Shown here one piece after another: positions 1-8,925 of a stretch of DNA of 64,000 nt. Numbering within the stretch: position 1 is the stretch's first letter; every line of letters begins with the position of its first letter. A program made the translations under genes and the position numbers. This DNA comes from Desulfobacterales bacterium (GTDB taxonomy: Bacteria; Desulfobacterota; Desulfobacteria; Desulfobacterales; JAHDSC01), in the NCBI GenBank assembly GCA_018432925.1, contig JAHDSC010000035.1:33211-97210 (forward strand). Direction: 5' to 3'. The notes beneath the pieces are model-generated. The model was not told the DNA's origin, searched no databases, and saw only the letters and a program-made list of their open reading frames with translations.

Positions 1-345
1 TATGACCGGAACCCGCTCCAACCCGGCCATTTTAGCTGCCCGCAGTCTTCTCTCTCCCGCAACGAGTTCAAAGCCGCTATTGTATTTTCTAACTAATAGG
101 GGCTGAATGATTCCCTGCTCCTTGATGGATTGGCTCAACTCCTCAAGCTCGTTTTCGGAAAAGCGCAAACGGGGCTGGTAACGGTTTGGAAAAATTTGAT
201 CGACTGCGCAATGAAAATAGTCGTTTGAGTTCTTTTCGGTCATTTCAAAATCAGGAATAAGGGCATCCAAGCCTCGTCCCAAGGCCAGTTTTTTCCGTTT
301 TTTTGATGTGGATCCGGGTTCTTTTTTAATTTTTTCTTTCCGCAT
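1..345 (-). CDS. parB: Chromosome-partitioning protein ParB, N-terminal part (runs off window)
   Basis: ParB binds centromere-like parS sites and works with the ParA ATPase in chromosome segregation. The 115 codons present begin at ATG (complement of 343-345) with a Lys/Arg-rich start, then the ALGRGLDALIP motif typical of chromosomal ParB N-termini, then the ParB/Srx nuclease-like fold including GFELVAGERRLRAAK and GLERVPVI near the edge. The helix-turn-helix and dimerisation domains lie outside the window. It sits 112 bp downstream of parA on the same strand, the usual parAB order. Family assignment is firm from the motifs; the product is incomplete only because the window ends. Confidence 0.95.
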   Translation of the reverse strand, partial: MRKEKIKKEPGSTSKKRKKLALGRGLDALIPDFEMTEKNSNDYFHCAVDQIFPNRYQPRLRFSENELEELSQSIKEQGIIQPLLVRKYNSGFELVAGERRLRAAKMAGLERVPVI

Positions 346-457
346 TTTGCACACTTCGGTTAGAAATTTTAGCAAGCGTCATCTTCTATGTTACTTTTTG
401 CCTTTTTGGGGATTCCCGCCGTTACTTCAGCTTATATTCAACAAATCACCAGCCTTG

Positions 458-1225
458 TCAATTGATAACGACGTTCATGACTTCCTCGGCCAGATTCGAA
501 TAGCTTTTTGCTCCTACCGAGGTTGCATCATAGAGCAGAATAGGTTTTCCGAAACTCGGCGCTTCACTCAAGCGAACGTTTCGAGGGATCATGGTTTTAA
601 ATACCAGATCCTTAAAGTATTTTTCAGCATCCTCGGCGACTTGGAAAGAAAGGTTCGTTCTTTTGTCAAACATGGTAAGGAGGATGCCGGCAATCTTCAA
701 ATTCGGGTTCAGGCTGCGTTTGATACGTTTCACTGTTTGTAAAAGTTGCCCGAGCCCTTCAAGTGCATAAAATTCGCATTGAAGAGGAATCAATATGAAG
801 TCGGATGCGGTTATTGCATTCACTGTCAGAAGGCTTAAGGATGGTGGACAGTCCAAGATAATGTATTCAAATGAATCTTGCACTTCGGAAAGAAGGTTTT
901 TTAGGGCTTTTTCTCGATCGGGGTTTGACATCATCTCAACTTCAAATCCGATCAGTTCCAATCGGGAAGGAATGATTTCCAGTTCGTTTACCGCGCTGGG
1001 CATAATCAGGCTTTTCGCGGGAGATTTTCCAATCAGCCCATGATAAAGAGTCTTATCAACAAGAGTCTTGTCGATACCGATGCCGGTTGTTGCATTTGCC
1101 TGCGGGTCACAGTCCACGAGAAGGGTTTTTCTACTCAACACCGCGAGCGCTGCTGAAAGATTGATTGCCGTCGTTGTTTTACCGACGCCGCCTTTCTGAT
1201 TTGCGATACATATCGTATTGGCCAT
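458..1225 (-). CDS. parA: Chromosome-partitioning ATPase ParA (Soj family)
   Basis: A 255-residue ParA/MinD-family ATPase that drives ParB-parS segregation through ATP-dependent DNA binding. The deviant Walker A KGGVGKTT is at residues 11-18, with DCDPQAN and DCPPSL as switch/Walker B-type motifs further on. The frame is open 30 codons upstream, but the product normally begins right before the P-loop strand, so the MANTICIANQ start at 1225 is chosen. The size matches short chromosomal Soj proteins that lack an N-terminal HTH. It is followed by parB on the same strand. Confidence 0.96.
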   Translation of the reverse strand: MANTICIANQKGGVGKTTTAINLSAALAVLSRKTLLVDCDPQANATTGIGIDKTLVDKTLYHGLIGKSPAKSLIMPSAVNELEIIPSRLELIGFEVEMMSNPDREKALKNLLSEVQDSFEYIILDCPPSLSLLTVNAITASDFILIPLQCEFYALEGLGQLLQTVKRIKRSLNPNLKIAGILLTMFDKRTNLSFQVAEDAEKYFKDLVFKTMIPRNVRLSEAPSFGKPILLYDATSVGAKSYSNLAEEVMNVVIN

Positions 1226-1682
1226 TTTCGGAATGTAGCATAAAACCTGATAATTGAAAAGGGCATAAGAAATTGAAATTTCAAATCGGATGTAACCGTT
1301 TAGATAACACCTCATCCATTGTAAGGTCGCTTCTTTTTCCTTGACATTTGAATCAATCCTTCTGTATTTTTAAATCAAATAATTTGTTTTTCCGCAGGTT
1401 CTTTAATTTTCCCGGATCGAATTTCAAGCCTTTGTCCTAAGCGATGTCCATTGGATTCCTAACATGGATATCGCATTTTTCCGGTTCATAAGCGGGTCAA
1501 TAAGACCGTTTGCGAATGGAAACTGTCTTAATTTCTTTCATCACTCGTAAGTGTCTTAAAAAATTTAACGACAAACTTTTCATAAGCACACTCTGCCGTT
1601 CGGCATTTGAGACGGGTATTCTGCTCATAAGACACAAACTTATTATTGGTGAATTGACAATCATTACAAAAAGGAGGGCAAA
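1226..1682. other. Intergenic region between divergent parA and the ABM-domain gene
   Basis: A 457-bp stretch with no convincing gene. On the plus strand TTGACA at 1341-1346 and TATTTT at 1365-1370, 18 bp apart, make a plausible sigma-70 promoter. Further on, the hexamer TAAGAC occurs in both orientations four times (1501-1506, 1525-1530, 1551-1558 and 1628-1635); the last two extend to an 8-bp inverted pair GTGTCTTA/TAAGACAC. These could be binding sites for a regulator of the downstream gene, but that is inference. Confidence 0.35.
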
Positions 1683-1970
1683 ATGGCGGTAAAAATTATT
1701 ATCAAACGGATTGTACCGGTGGATAAGATTTCGATTTTGGCACCCTTGCTCAGACAACTCAGAGCCCTTGCAACCGATCAACGTGGTTATATTTCCGGCG
1801 AAACTTTAAAAAACCTGGATGATCCGGGAGAGCACCTTGTCATCAGTACCTGGAATTCGGTCGAGGATTGGAAGAAATGGGAGCATAATAAAGAGAGGAC
1901 CGAGATTCAGCACAAGATTGATGCCATTCTCAAGCAAAAAACCGAGTATGGTATCTATGTCCATGATTAA
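1683..1970 (+). CDS. ABM-domain (antibiotic biosynthesis monooxygenase-like) protein
   Basis: A 95-residue dimeric ferredoxin-like alpha/beta-barrel protein of the ABM/quinol monooxygenase-like superfamily. The pattern is typical: an N-terminal strand (VKIIIKRIVP), a helix with PLLRQLR, the GYISGETL strand, then STWNSVEDWKKWE, the hallmark 'W-x-S-x-E-x-W-x-x-W' region. AAGGAGGG lies just upstream of ATG. No substrate can be deduced; many members act on small aromatic or quinone compounds, others have no known activity. It appears to be a single-gene unit with a large hairpin 90 bp downstream. Confidence 0.8.
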   Translation: MAVKIIIKRIVPVDKISILAPLLRQLRALATDQRGYISGETLKNLDDPGEHLVISTWNSVEDWKKWEHNKERTEIQHKIDAILKQKTEYGIYVHD

Positions 1971-2060
1971 AGGGCATTAAATCCTTATGCCCCATGAAAG
2001 ACATGAGGCTTGCCGTTTTCGGTAAAATTCCTGATCATTCTTTATTTTTTTGAAGATTCG

Positions 2061-2134
2061 ATGGCTGTACCCCTTTTTGATTTTTTTCGTCTAACCTGCT
2101 ATCAGGTTAGATGAATCAAAAGGAGTATAGCCAT
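2061..2134. repeat. 74-bp near-perfect inverted repeat (possible bidirectional terminator or palindromic element)
   Basis: The left arm ATGGCTGTACCCC...TCTAACCTG (2061-2098) and right arm CAGGTTAGA...GTATAGCCAT (2103-2134) are inverted copies with a few mismatches and indels, around a CTAT loop. T runs lie inside the left arm and after the right arm (CCATTTTTG). It could end transcription of the ABM gene, but the arms are much longer than in ordinary terminators. Confidence 0.6.
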
Positions 2135-2240
2135 TTTTGTTGAAATGCCGTAGTATTTTCAATGTATCCGGTTTTTTCGGTATTCGAACGGAAATGGATC
2201 TTTTTCTGCGGAATGAAATAGAAATATGGAAGAGAGGCTT

Positions 2241-3650
2241 ATGAAATTTGTTCGGAAATTTTTTGCCATATGTGCCGCTTTTTTTTTCATCAGCGGCGTA
2301 ATTTTTCCACCGGATACACTCGGCATCACGGTGAAAGAAGAAGAGGAGCTGTCTCGCGAGTTCCTAAAAGTGGTTTTGAGGAATTTTAAACTGATTGAAG
2401 ATTCGCTTACAACCAGTTATGTCAATAAAATCGGGGCGAAAATCGTCTCCGTGCTGCCTTCCCAGCCATTTGCGTATCAATTTTATATCGTCGATGAATA
2501 TGTTTACAATGCCTTTGCCACACCGGCAGGCCATATATTTATAAATCGAGGGCTGCTTGAGGCAATGGAGAACGAGGAGGAGCTTGCAGGGATACTTTCT
2601 CATGAAATCGCACACGTTTTGTGCCGTCATATTTCTCAAAAAATAGAGAGATCAAAAAAAATTGCTATTGCTACGCTTGCGGGCTTGGCGGCCGGTATAT
2701 TTCTCGGGGCTGCGGCAGGGTCTGGAGCAGCCAGCGCGGTTACCGTAGGGTCAATGGCAGCCGGCCAATCCGCTGAACTCGCTTACAGCCGGGAAGACGA
2801 AATGCAGGCTGACCAGATCGGACTAAGATACCTGGCAAAGGCCGGATACGAGGGGACCGGATTACTGACAATACTTAAGAAAATCAGAGGGCAAGAATGG
2901 TTTGGCTCCGATCAGATTCCTCACTACGTGAAAACGCATCCTGCGATAGAAGATCGAATTGCATACATAGACAGCTGGATTGAAGCCAATCTGAAAGAGG
3001 CTGATAAAAACCGCCGTGTTCCGTCTTATGATTTTGACAGGTTCCATACCCGACTTATTTCAAATTACGGGGAAAAGGAGGTGGCTATTGGTCGTTTTAA
3101 GGCGGAAGTAAATGGGTCTCCTTCCGATCAAATGGCGAACTATGGTTACGGATTGGCATTGGCCAGAATGGGTAATCGCAAGGATGCGGTCTTTTATCTT
3201 AAAACCGCGTTGGAAAAGAATGCATTTGATTATTATTTGTTGACGGATCTTGGTAGAATTTATTTTCTCGACGGTCGATACCGGGAGGCCACCAGGACTC
3301 TTGAAAATGCTATCAGCGTTGTTCCAAACAATCTGGACGGCCTTTTTTACCTGGGCCGCAGTCAGATGGGACTTGGAAAATTTGCCGAAGCCGAATCGAC
3401 GTTTGAGTCACTATTAACGATAAACGGTCGATACGCCCCGGCATTTTACTTCCTTGGGGAAGCCTGCGGGAGGCAAGGCAAGATGGCAGATGCTCATTTT
3501 TATCTCGGAATTTATTACAAAAACAAGGGGGAATGGAAAACCGCCGCTTTTCACCTGAACCGGGCCCTGCGGGACATGAAAGACCCGGAAAAGGAACTCA
3601 GGATAAAGGAAATATTAAAAGAAATTCACAAGGAGTCTCCGAAAAGTTGA
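2241..3650 (+). CDS. M48-family zinc metalloprotease with C-terminal TPR repeats (BepA/YfgC-like)
   Basis: A 469-residue exported protease resembling E. coli BepA, which degrades or assists misfolded outer-membrane proteins in the periplasm. A hydrophobic signal segment comes first (KFFAICAAFFFISGVIF). The zinc-binding HEIAH motif is at residues 121-125, and SREDEMQAD supplies the third ligand about 60 residues later, with a Gly/Ala-rich helical hairpin between them. Residues from about 280 to the end form tetratricopeptide repeats (YGYGLALARMG, DLGRIYFLDGRY, YLGRSQMGLGKF, FLGEACGRQGK). An ATG also exists 15 bp upstream; the start at 2241 is preferred because GAGAGG sits just before it. Monocistronic, convergent with the EF-G gene. 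Confidence 0.9.
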   Translation: MKFVRKFFAICAAFFFISGVIFPPDTLGITVKEEEELSREFLKVVLRNFKLIEDSLTTSYVNKIGAKIVSVLPSQPFAYQFYIVDEYVYNAFATPAGHIFINRGLLEAMENEEELAGILSHEIAHVLCRHISQKIERSKKIAIATLAGLAAGIFLGAAAGSGAASAVTVGSMAAGQSAELAYSREDEMQADQIGLRYLAKAGYEGTGLLTILKKIRGQEWFGSDQIPHYVKTHPAIEDRIAYIDSWIEANLKEADKNRRVPSYDFDRFHTRLISNYGEKEVAIGRFKAEVNGSPSDQMANYGYGLALARMGNRKDAVFYLKTALEKNAFDYYLLTDLGRIYFLDGRYREATRTLENAISVVPNNLDGLFYLGRSQMGLGKFAEAESTFESLLTINGRYAPAFYFLGEACGRQGKMADAHFYLGIYYKNKGEWKTAAFHLNRALRDMKDPEKELRIKEILKEIHKESPKS

Positions 3651-3667
3651 TGGGAAGCGTAAAGGTT

Positions 3668-5701
3668 TCAGATTCGATCAAAATGTGAAAACCGCATAGT
3701 AAAAGTTCCTCTCCCCTGAGTGGCCGACCTTAATGAAGTTGAATAGCCGAACATTTTTGCCAACGGCACACGTGCCTTTATAACCTGGGTTCCCATTTGA
3801 GGCTTGATTGCTTCAATTTTTCCGTTGCGGGCGCTGAGGTCACCGATAACATCTCCCATGAAAGACTCCGGAACAATTACCTCTACATCCATGACGGGAT
3901 CCAAAAGATATGAGCCCCCTTTTAAAAGTGCTTCCTTGCACGCCATGGATGCGCTGACCTTATACGCAAGTTCCGTACTCAGCGAATCTCTGTACGTTCC
4001 CCCTGTGAGAACGGCTTCGACGTCGATAACCGGATAGCCCATGAGCACACCGCTTTCCAGGGATTCCAGTACACCCTTTTCAATTGCTGATATGAAAATT
4101 TCCGGTATGGTTTCCTCCGTAACCGCTGAAATGAATTTGATGCCGGTGCCCCGTGGGAGGGGTTTTAATTTCAAGCGGACTCCGGCATTGTGGTGCTGAC
4201 CGGATACCTCCTTGTCAAATGTCGCAGAGGCCTCAACCTCGTTCTCGATGGTTTCTCTGTAAACGACTTGAGGTTTTCCCACATTTACATTGGTATTGAA
4301 TTCACGTTTCATACGACTGATGATGACTTCCAGGTGAAGTTCACCCATGCCGGACAGAATGGTTTGCCCGGTATCCTCATCCGTTTTTACTTTCAATGTG
4401 GGATCTTCCGCCAGAAATTTTTCAATTACCTCGTCAAATTTTTCCTGATCGGCGTGTGTCTTCGGTTCAACGGCGACGGAGATGACGGGTTCGTAAAATT
4501 CAATTTTTTCAAGCAAGACGGGATAATCGGAAGAACAAAGGGTTTCTCCAGTTGAGGATTCTTTTAATCCGACAACCCCCACAATATGCCCGGCGCTGGT
4601 TTCATCAATCCGTTCTCTCTTATTGGCATGCATATTCAATATGCGGGAGATTTTTTCTTTTTTACGGAGGGAAGGATTATATACCTCCTCTCCGGCATGC
4701 ATTTTTCCGCTATAAACTCGGAGGAAGCTCAGTTTTCTTCCCTCCATCATTGACACCTTGAATATGAGAGCTGCGAGAGGTTCTGTTATTTTGGCTCTGC
4801 ACACGATTTTTTCTCCGGTTTCTGGGTTTGTCCCTTTGATCGGAGGGATATCATGCGGGCTTGGAAGGAACCGGACAATTGCATCTAGGAGTGGTTGAAT
4901 CCCTTTGTTTTTAAGTGCACTTCCGCATAAAATTGGAACGAGTTTAAGATCAATGGTGGCCCTTCGGATGGCGTTCAGGATGCTTTCAGTTGGAATCGGC
5001 GCTTCCGAAAAATAGGCCTCCATAATCCCGTCGTCTATTTCAGCGACTTTTTCGATAAGTTTTTCATGGTATTCCTCCGCTTTTTCCTGATACTCCCGGG
5101 ATATGTTCTCGATGGAGTATGTAGCTCCGAGAGTGTCATCATCCCAGATGATCTGTTTCATATCAATCAGATCGATAATGCCGGAAAAGGATTCTTCAGA
5201 GCCGACAGGGAGTTGCAAAACAAGAGGACTCGCACGAAGCCTTTCTTTCATCATTTCAATCGTCTCAAAAAAATCTGCGCCAATCCGGTCCAGTTTATTG
5301 ATGAAGGCGATTTTGGGAACACGATATTTGTCGGCCTGACGCCATACGGTTTCAGACTGGGGTTCTACTCCTTCAACCGCGCTAAAAATACCGATTGCGC
5401 CATCCAGTACACGCAACGAACGCTCCACTTCGATGGTAAAATCAACATGCCCCGGTGTATCAATGATATGGATTTCGTTCCCTTTCCATTGGCAGGTAGT
5501 GACGGCAGAGGTGATGGTTATACCACGCTCCTGTTCGTCGGGCATCCAGTCCATTACCGCTTCGCCGTCATGCACTTCTCCCATTTTATAAGAGCGGCCG
5601 GTATAGTACAATATTCGCTCGGTAACTGTTGTCTTTCCTGCATCAATGTGCGCAATGATGCCGATATTTCTTATCTGATCGATTCTATTGTTTTTTTTCA
5701 T
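3668..5701 (-). CDS. Translation elongation factor G, stand-alone paralogue (EF-G2-like)
   Basis: A 677-residue translational GTPase for ribosomal translocation (or a related EF-G2 function). G1 AHIDAGKTT is near residue 17, then RGITITSA (G2), DTPGHVDF (G3), NKLD (G4) and GSALKNKG (G5), followed by EF-G domains II-V. Unlike canonical fusA it is not flanked by rpsL, rpsG or tuf. Its ATG overlaps the stop of the upstream GerMN gene (ATGA, 5698-5701), so the two are translationally coupled. This isolated position, rather than any residue, is why it is called a paralogue; a canonical fusA elsewhere in the genome would confirm it. Confidence 0.92.
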   Translation of the reverse strand: MKKNNRIDQIRNIGIIAHIDAGKTTVTERILYYTGRSYKMGEVHDGEAVMDWMPDEQERGITITSAVTTCQWKGNEIHIIDTPGHVDFTIEVERSLRVLDGAIGIFSAVEGVEPQSETVWRQADKYRVPKIAFINKLDRIGADFFETIEMMKERLRASPLVLQLPVGSEESFSGIIDLIDMKQIIWDDDTLGATYSIENISREYQEKAEEYHEKLIEKVAEIDDGIMEAYFSEAPIPTESILNAIRRATIDLKLVPILCGSALKNKGIQPLLDAIVRFLPSPHDIPPIKGTNPETGEKIVCRAKITEPLAALIFKVSMMEGRKLSFLRVYSGKMHAGEEVYNPSLRKKEKISRILNMHANKRERIDETSAGHIVGVVGLKESSTGETLCSSDYPVLLEKIEFYEPVISVAVEPKTHADQEKFDEVIEKFLAEDPTLKVKTDEDTGQTILSGMGELHLEVIISRMKREFNTNVNVGKPQVVYRETIENEVEASATFDKEVSGQHHNAGVRLKLKPLPRGTGIKFISAVTEETIPEIFISAIEKGVLESLESGVLMGYPVIDVEAVLTGGTYRDSLSTELAYKVSASMACKEALLKGGSYLLDPVMDVEVIVPESFMGDVIGDLSARNGKIEAIKPQMGTQVIKARVPLAKMFGYSTSLRSATQGRGTFTMRFSHFDRI

Positions 5702-6267
5702 CTTATCAGGAGCATGTTGGCGCGGAACGGAAGTTTCAGATCAATATGACCTGCCAAGGTATTAGATTCGAGACCTTCAAGCAGAATTTTTACCGCTTCG
5801 ATCTCAGGAATATTCAAGATTAATGAATTAACAATTGAATAGATGGTTATCAATTCTGATTTACATCCACCGGGATGCTGTTCTGTAATTACATTTGAAA
5901 AGTCCAGATAGGCAGTCCCGTCTTGCGCAATATAGAAAGCCCGAAGAGTTGTACCTTCGGGTATGGTACGCATTAACTCTTCCTTCGGTCCGTCGACCAG
6001 AGCCTTAACGATAAGGGTTCCAAGTTCTGCCGGATTATCGGAATTAGAAAAGACTCGTTTTTCTGCGATCAGAAAGGAGTTTCCCTTGTCGGCGAAATAT
6101 AAATACACGGTCGATTGTTTTAAGGATGACGGCATTGTCGCCGGATCTTTTGAATCCATTCGATTGTCGGCTGATGCCTTTCCGATTAAGAGGAAAGAAA
6201 TGATACAGAGTGCGCCTCCGCTTAGAATTGCGATAGCGGCAAATAGTGGACGATTGAAAGCCGTCAT
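5698..6267 (-). CDS. GerMN-domain membrane-anchored protein
   Basis: A 189-residue protein with an N-terminal hydrophobic segment (residues about 7-28, AAIAILSGGALCIISFLLIG) that may be a signal anchor, followed by a GerMN domain. The domain is recognised from VYLYFADKGNSFLIAEKR, the helix with ELGTLIVKALVDGP, RTIPEGTTLRAFYI and the AYLDFSNVI strand, ending in a helix (LITIYSIVNSLI). GerMN domains occur in spore germination and envelope proteins of unknown biochemical role; here it faces the periplasm by inference. It is coupled by 4 bp to the EF-G paralogue, an unusual pairing. Confidence 0.85.
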   Translation of the reverse strand: MTAFNRPLFAAIAILSGGALCIISFLLIGKASADNRMDSKDPATMPSSLKQSTVYLYFADKGNSFLIAEKRVFSNSDNPAELGTLIVKALVDGPKEELMRTIPEGTTLRAFYIAQDGTAYLDFSNVITEQHPGGCKSELITIYSIVNSLILNIPEIEAVKILLEGLESNTLAGHIDLKLPFRANMLLIR

Positions 6268-6778
6268 CGGGTTATCACCAAGTGGATGTTGGGTTTTTGG
6301 AACGTTTTAATAACCTTTTTTCTTATCCGGAAAGAATCCTGCGAATTCCGCCGCATTCCCAAGATTGCCGGGACTTTTTTTTCATCAAAGAAACTGATTT
6401 TTATGCCAATCCGCTTCTTCTGTCAAGGATTGAAGCATAAATTATTGGATTCTTTTGGGGATGGGCCATTGCGATCACGGAAACGGTACGAAAACCGATA
6501 AAACTGAATTTAATTCAAAAAATAGATTCATAAATAAATATTTAATTAAATTTTATTTTTTTCTTGACTTTGAATAAATAGTTTGAAAGTTAATGAAATG
6601 AAAAGATTCATTCCGAAGGAATTGTAGAAATTTTTTCTTAAAGGGACAGACGGTAAAAAACAAAAAAATATAATTCATTTAAATTAAGGGAGGTGAGAAA
6701 CGAAACCAAAGTTCTGAAATAGGGAAAAGGATAAGATGACAACGGGTCATTAATAACGGCAGTGAAAGGAGGCATATA
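6268..6778. other. Intergenic region upstream of the CoA-transferase operon
   Basis: A 511-bp gap between divergent genes, very AT-rich from about 6500 to 6700. TTGACT at 6564-6569 could be a -35 box, but no good -10 lies 16-18 bp further on. A strong AAAGGAGG precedes the first CoA-transferase ATG. No gene-like frame was recognised. Confidence 0.3.
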
Positions 6779-7855
6779 ATGACGGAAAAAGCTGCTTCGT
6801 ATGTAAAAAAAGTTTCTTCTCTAAGTATCGATGAAATCAAGAAAAAAGAAGAGCGTACGTTTCAGTATTGGGGACCCACTCCTGACGAAGCAAGAAAAGC
6901 AGCGGTGGCAAAGAAAAAGGGACTACATGACAAGCGGACCACCATAAAAGAAGCGGTGGCAAAGTATGTTAAAGATGGAATCAACCTCGGTATCGGGGGA
7001 TTCGTCAACACCCGGGTACCGGTTGCCATTATCCATGAAATCGTTCGACAAGGTGCGAGAGATTTGACATTATCCTTTCAATCCAACTCGATTTGCTGTG
7101 AATTGCTCGCGGGTGCGATGATTGTGAATCCGAATCACGTGTCCATCAAAAGGGTTGAGCTGGCCTGGTGGGGTTATGAAGTAATTGGTATCGCACCGCT
7201 TTTGCGTTACCTGGCGGGTAATAGCATGATTCAGCTCGATGATTATACCAACTATGGAATGTCGGCAAGGTTCAAAGCCGGAGCGATGGGAATCCCCTTC
7301 ATCCCGACGCGGGATCACGGGGGTTCGGATATGGAACTGGTCAACAGGGGACGAATGATTGAATGCCCGTTTACCAAGAAAAACGTTTACCTAGTTTCAG
7401 CCTGCCATCCGGATGTAGGTATCGTACATGTGCCGGCCGCTGACAAGTATGGCAATGCGCGTATATTCGGGGCCCTTTGCACATGTCCTGAAATTGCTCA
7501 GGCAGCCAGTCATACGATCATGACGACTGAACAGATCATTCCAACGGAAAGCATTCGACAATACCCGAACCTTACCGAAATCCCATGGGTTTGTGTCGAT
7601 GCTTTGATTGAACAGCCTTTTGGCGGTTACCCAGGAGCGGTCTACGGGTATTACTGGTTTGATATGCCGGAATTTTTGTCATTCAGAAGCATCTGCGATG
7701 AATTCAGAAAAACGGGGAACAAGGACAAGCTGAAGGAATGGTATGATAAATACATATTCGGTTGTGAAACGTTTGACGATTTCATGGCCACCCGGCCGTA
7801 CAGTAAAATTAAACAACTCAGGCAGATGGATCAAGGACAACCAATCATTGTATAA
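6779..7855 (+). CDS. CoA-transferase family I, subunit A (glutaconate CoA-transferase alpha-like)
   Basis: A 358-residue alpha subunit of a class I CoA-transferase, which moves CoA between an acyl-CoA and a free acid, often acetate. Features of the glutaconate CoA-transferase A family are the DGINLGIGGFVNTRVP motif near residue 65-80, the segment around GMSARFKAGAMGIPFIPTRD, and a long C-terminal extension after GGYPGAVYGYYWFDMP. The catalytic glutamate is on the partner subunit, encoded 61 bp downstream. The true acyl substrate cannot be read from the sequence: glutaconate, 3-oxoadipate or other dicarboxylic acids are possible. A strong AAAGGAGG precedes the start. Confidence 0.88.
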   Translation: MTEKAASYVKKVSSLSIDEIKKKEERTFQYWGPTPDEARKAAVAKKKGLHDKRTTIKEAVAKYVKDGINLGIGGFVNTRVPVAIIHEIVRQGARDLTLSFQSNSICCELLAGAMIVNPNHVSIKRVELAWWGYEVIGIAPLLRYLAGNSMIQLDDYTNYGMSARFKAGAMGIPFIPTRDHGGSDMELVNRGRMIECPFTKKNVYLVSACHPDVGIVHVPAADKYGNARIFGALCTCPEIAQAASHTIMTTEQIIPTESIRQYPNLTEIPWVCVDALIEQPFGGYPGAVYGYYWFDMPEFLSFRSICDEFRKTGNKDKLKEWYDKYIFGCETFDDFMATRPYSKIKQLRQMDQGQPIIV

Positions 7856-7916
7856 ATGAGAGGGTTGGGCCATCAAACAGAAATTAATCCATTGAAAAAT
7901 AGCTAAAGGAGGGAAT

Positions 7917-8702
7917 ATGCCTGAATATGGACCATTTGAAATGATTGCTTATACCGGATCAAGAGTCCTGGAAGACGAAAGCATCGTGTTCGTCGGAACG
8001 GGTTTGCCGATTATTGCTGCAATGCATGCACAACTTACCCATGCACCAAGTCTTAATATGATATTTGAGGCCGGGTCTGTGGCGGCGATTTTAGAGCAAG
8101 GGATGCCATTATCCGTTGGGGATACCCGGGCATTTCGTAAGGCCTGCTTTGCTAAGGGGCTTTGCGGTGCATTTGAGCTGACCCAGAGAGGATATGCGGA
8201 TTACGCCTTTATCGGGGGCGCTCAGGTAGACATGTTTGGAAATATCTGCTCAACATACGAGGGTGGCACCTATTCCAAACCCAGGGTACGATTCCCTGGA
8301 AGCGGAGGTGCGGGTGCAATGGCGGCCAACTGTGAAAAAACCATTGCCATTATGGCTCTCGAAGCGAGACGGTTTGTCCCGAAAGTTGAATTTATCACAA
8401 GCATCGGATTCGGCGATGGCAGCCCGGAATACAGGGAAAAAGCCGGGGTGATGGGTTCCGGCCCCTACCGGGTCATTACCAATCAAGCGCTGTTCGGGTT
8501 TGATGAAAAGACCCGCCGGATGACGCTGCTGGAAGTCCTGCCGGGAAAAACCGCGGCCGATATCCAGGAACTGGTCAGCTTTGAATTGATTATCTCGCCG
8601 GATCTAAAGGACATGAGAGAACCCAGCGAGGAGGATCTGGCACTGCTGAGAAACGTTTGTGATCCGGACGGATATTTTCTGAAACGAAAGGTCGCCAAGT
8701 AG
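7917..8702 (+). CDS. CoA-transferase family I, subunit B (glutaconate CoA-transferase beta-like)
   Basis: A 261-residue beta subunit that should complete the active enzyme with the preceding gene. It has the GTGLP nucleotide-binding-like turn and, at residues 50-53, FEAG, where Glu51 is the expected catalytic residue forming the glutamyl-CoA thioester in this family. The GGAQVDMFGNI and GSGGAG motifs follow. RBS AAAGGAGGG lies upstream. The operon ends at a strong hairpin 42 bp past the stop. The convergent acetate permease suggests that acetate is the CoA acceptor or product (inference). Confidence 0.88.
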   Translation: MPEYGPFEMIAYTGSRVLEDESIVFVGTGLPIIAAMHAQLTHAPSLNMIFEAGSVAAILEQGMPLSVGDTRAFRKACFAKGLCGAFELTQRGYADYAFIGGAQVDMFGNICSTYEGGTYSKPRVRFPGSGGAGAMAANCEKTIAIMALEARRFVPKVEFITSIGFGDGSPEYREKAGVMGSGPYRVITNQALFGFDEKTRRMTLLEVLPGKTAADIQELVSFELIISPDLKDMREPSEEDLALLRNVCDPDGYFLKRKVAK

Positions 8703-8743
8703 TGTTGATCCGGAAATTTTGATTTCCGCGAAGTCGTCGATAG

Positions 8744-8784
8744 CAATTAAAAAGCCGGGCTTTCAGGGTCCGGCTTTTTAATTG
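8744..8784 (+). terminator. Rho-independent terminator after the CoA-transferase operon
   Basis: A perfect 15-bp stem, CAATTAAAAAGCCGG paired with CCGGCTTTTTAATTG, with an 11-nt loop. The U-rich tail is inside the right arm (CTTTTT). It starts 42 bp past the stop of subunit B. Confidence 0.85.
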
Positions 8785-8861
8785 TGAGCCACTCAAGTAA
8801 TTTTTCAGCCGTTATAATAAAATATCGGAACAAGAAACAAAACCATACCTTCCATATAAAA

Positions 8862-8890
8862 AACCCTGGGGCTTGCGCACCCAGGGTTTG
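8862..8890 (-). terminator. Rho-independent terminator of the acetate permease gene
   Basis: AAACCCTGGG (8862-8871) pairs with CCCAGGGTTT (8881-8890) around a 9-nt loop. Read on the minus strand the stem runs into a TTTTTT tract, and it lies 35 bp past the permease stop codon. Confidence 0.85.
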
Positions 8891-8925
8891 GTCGAATCAG
8901 TATGCCCGAATCAGGCTCGAAGAAT

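Noticed and set aside
8711..8728. CGGAAAT/ATTTCCG hairpin right after subunit B of the CoA-transferase
   Set aside because: A short AT-rich stem; the stronger terminator 16 bp downstream explains transcript ending.
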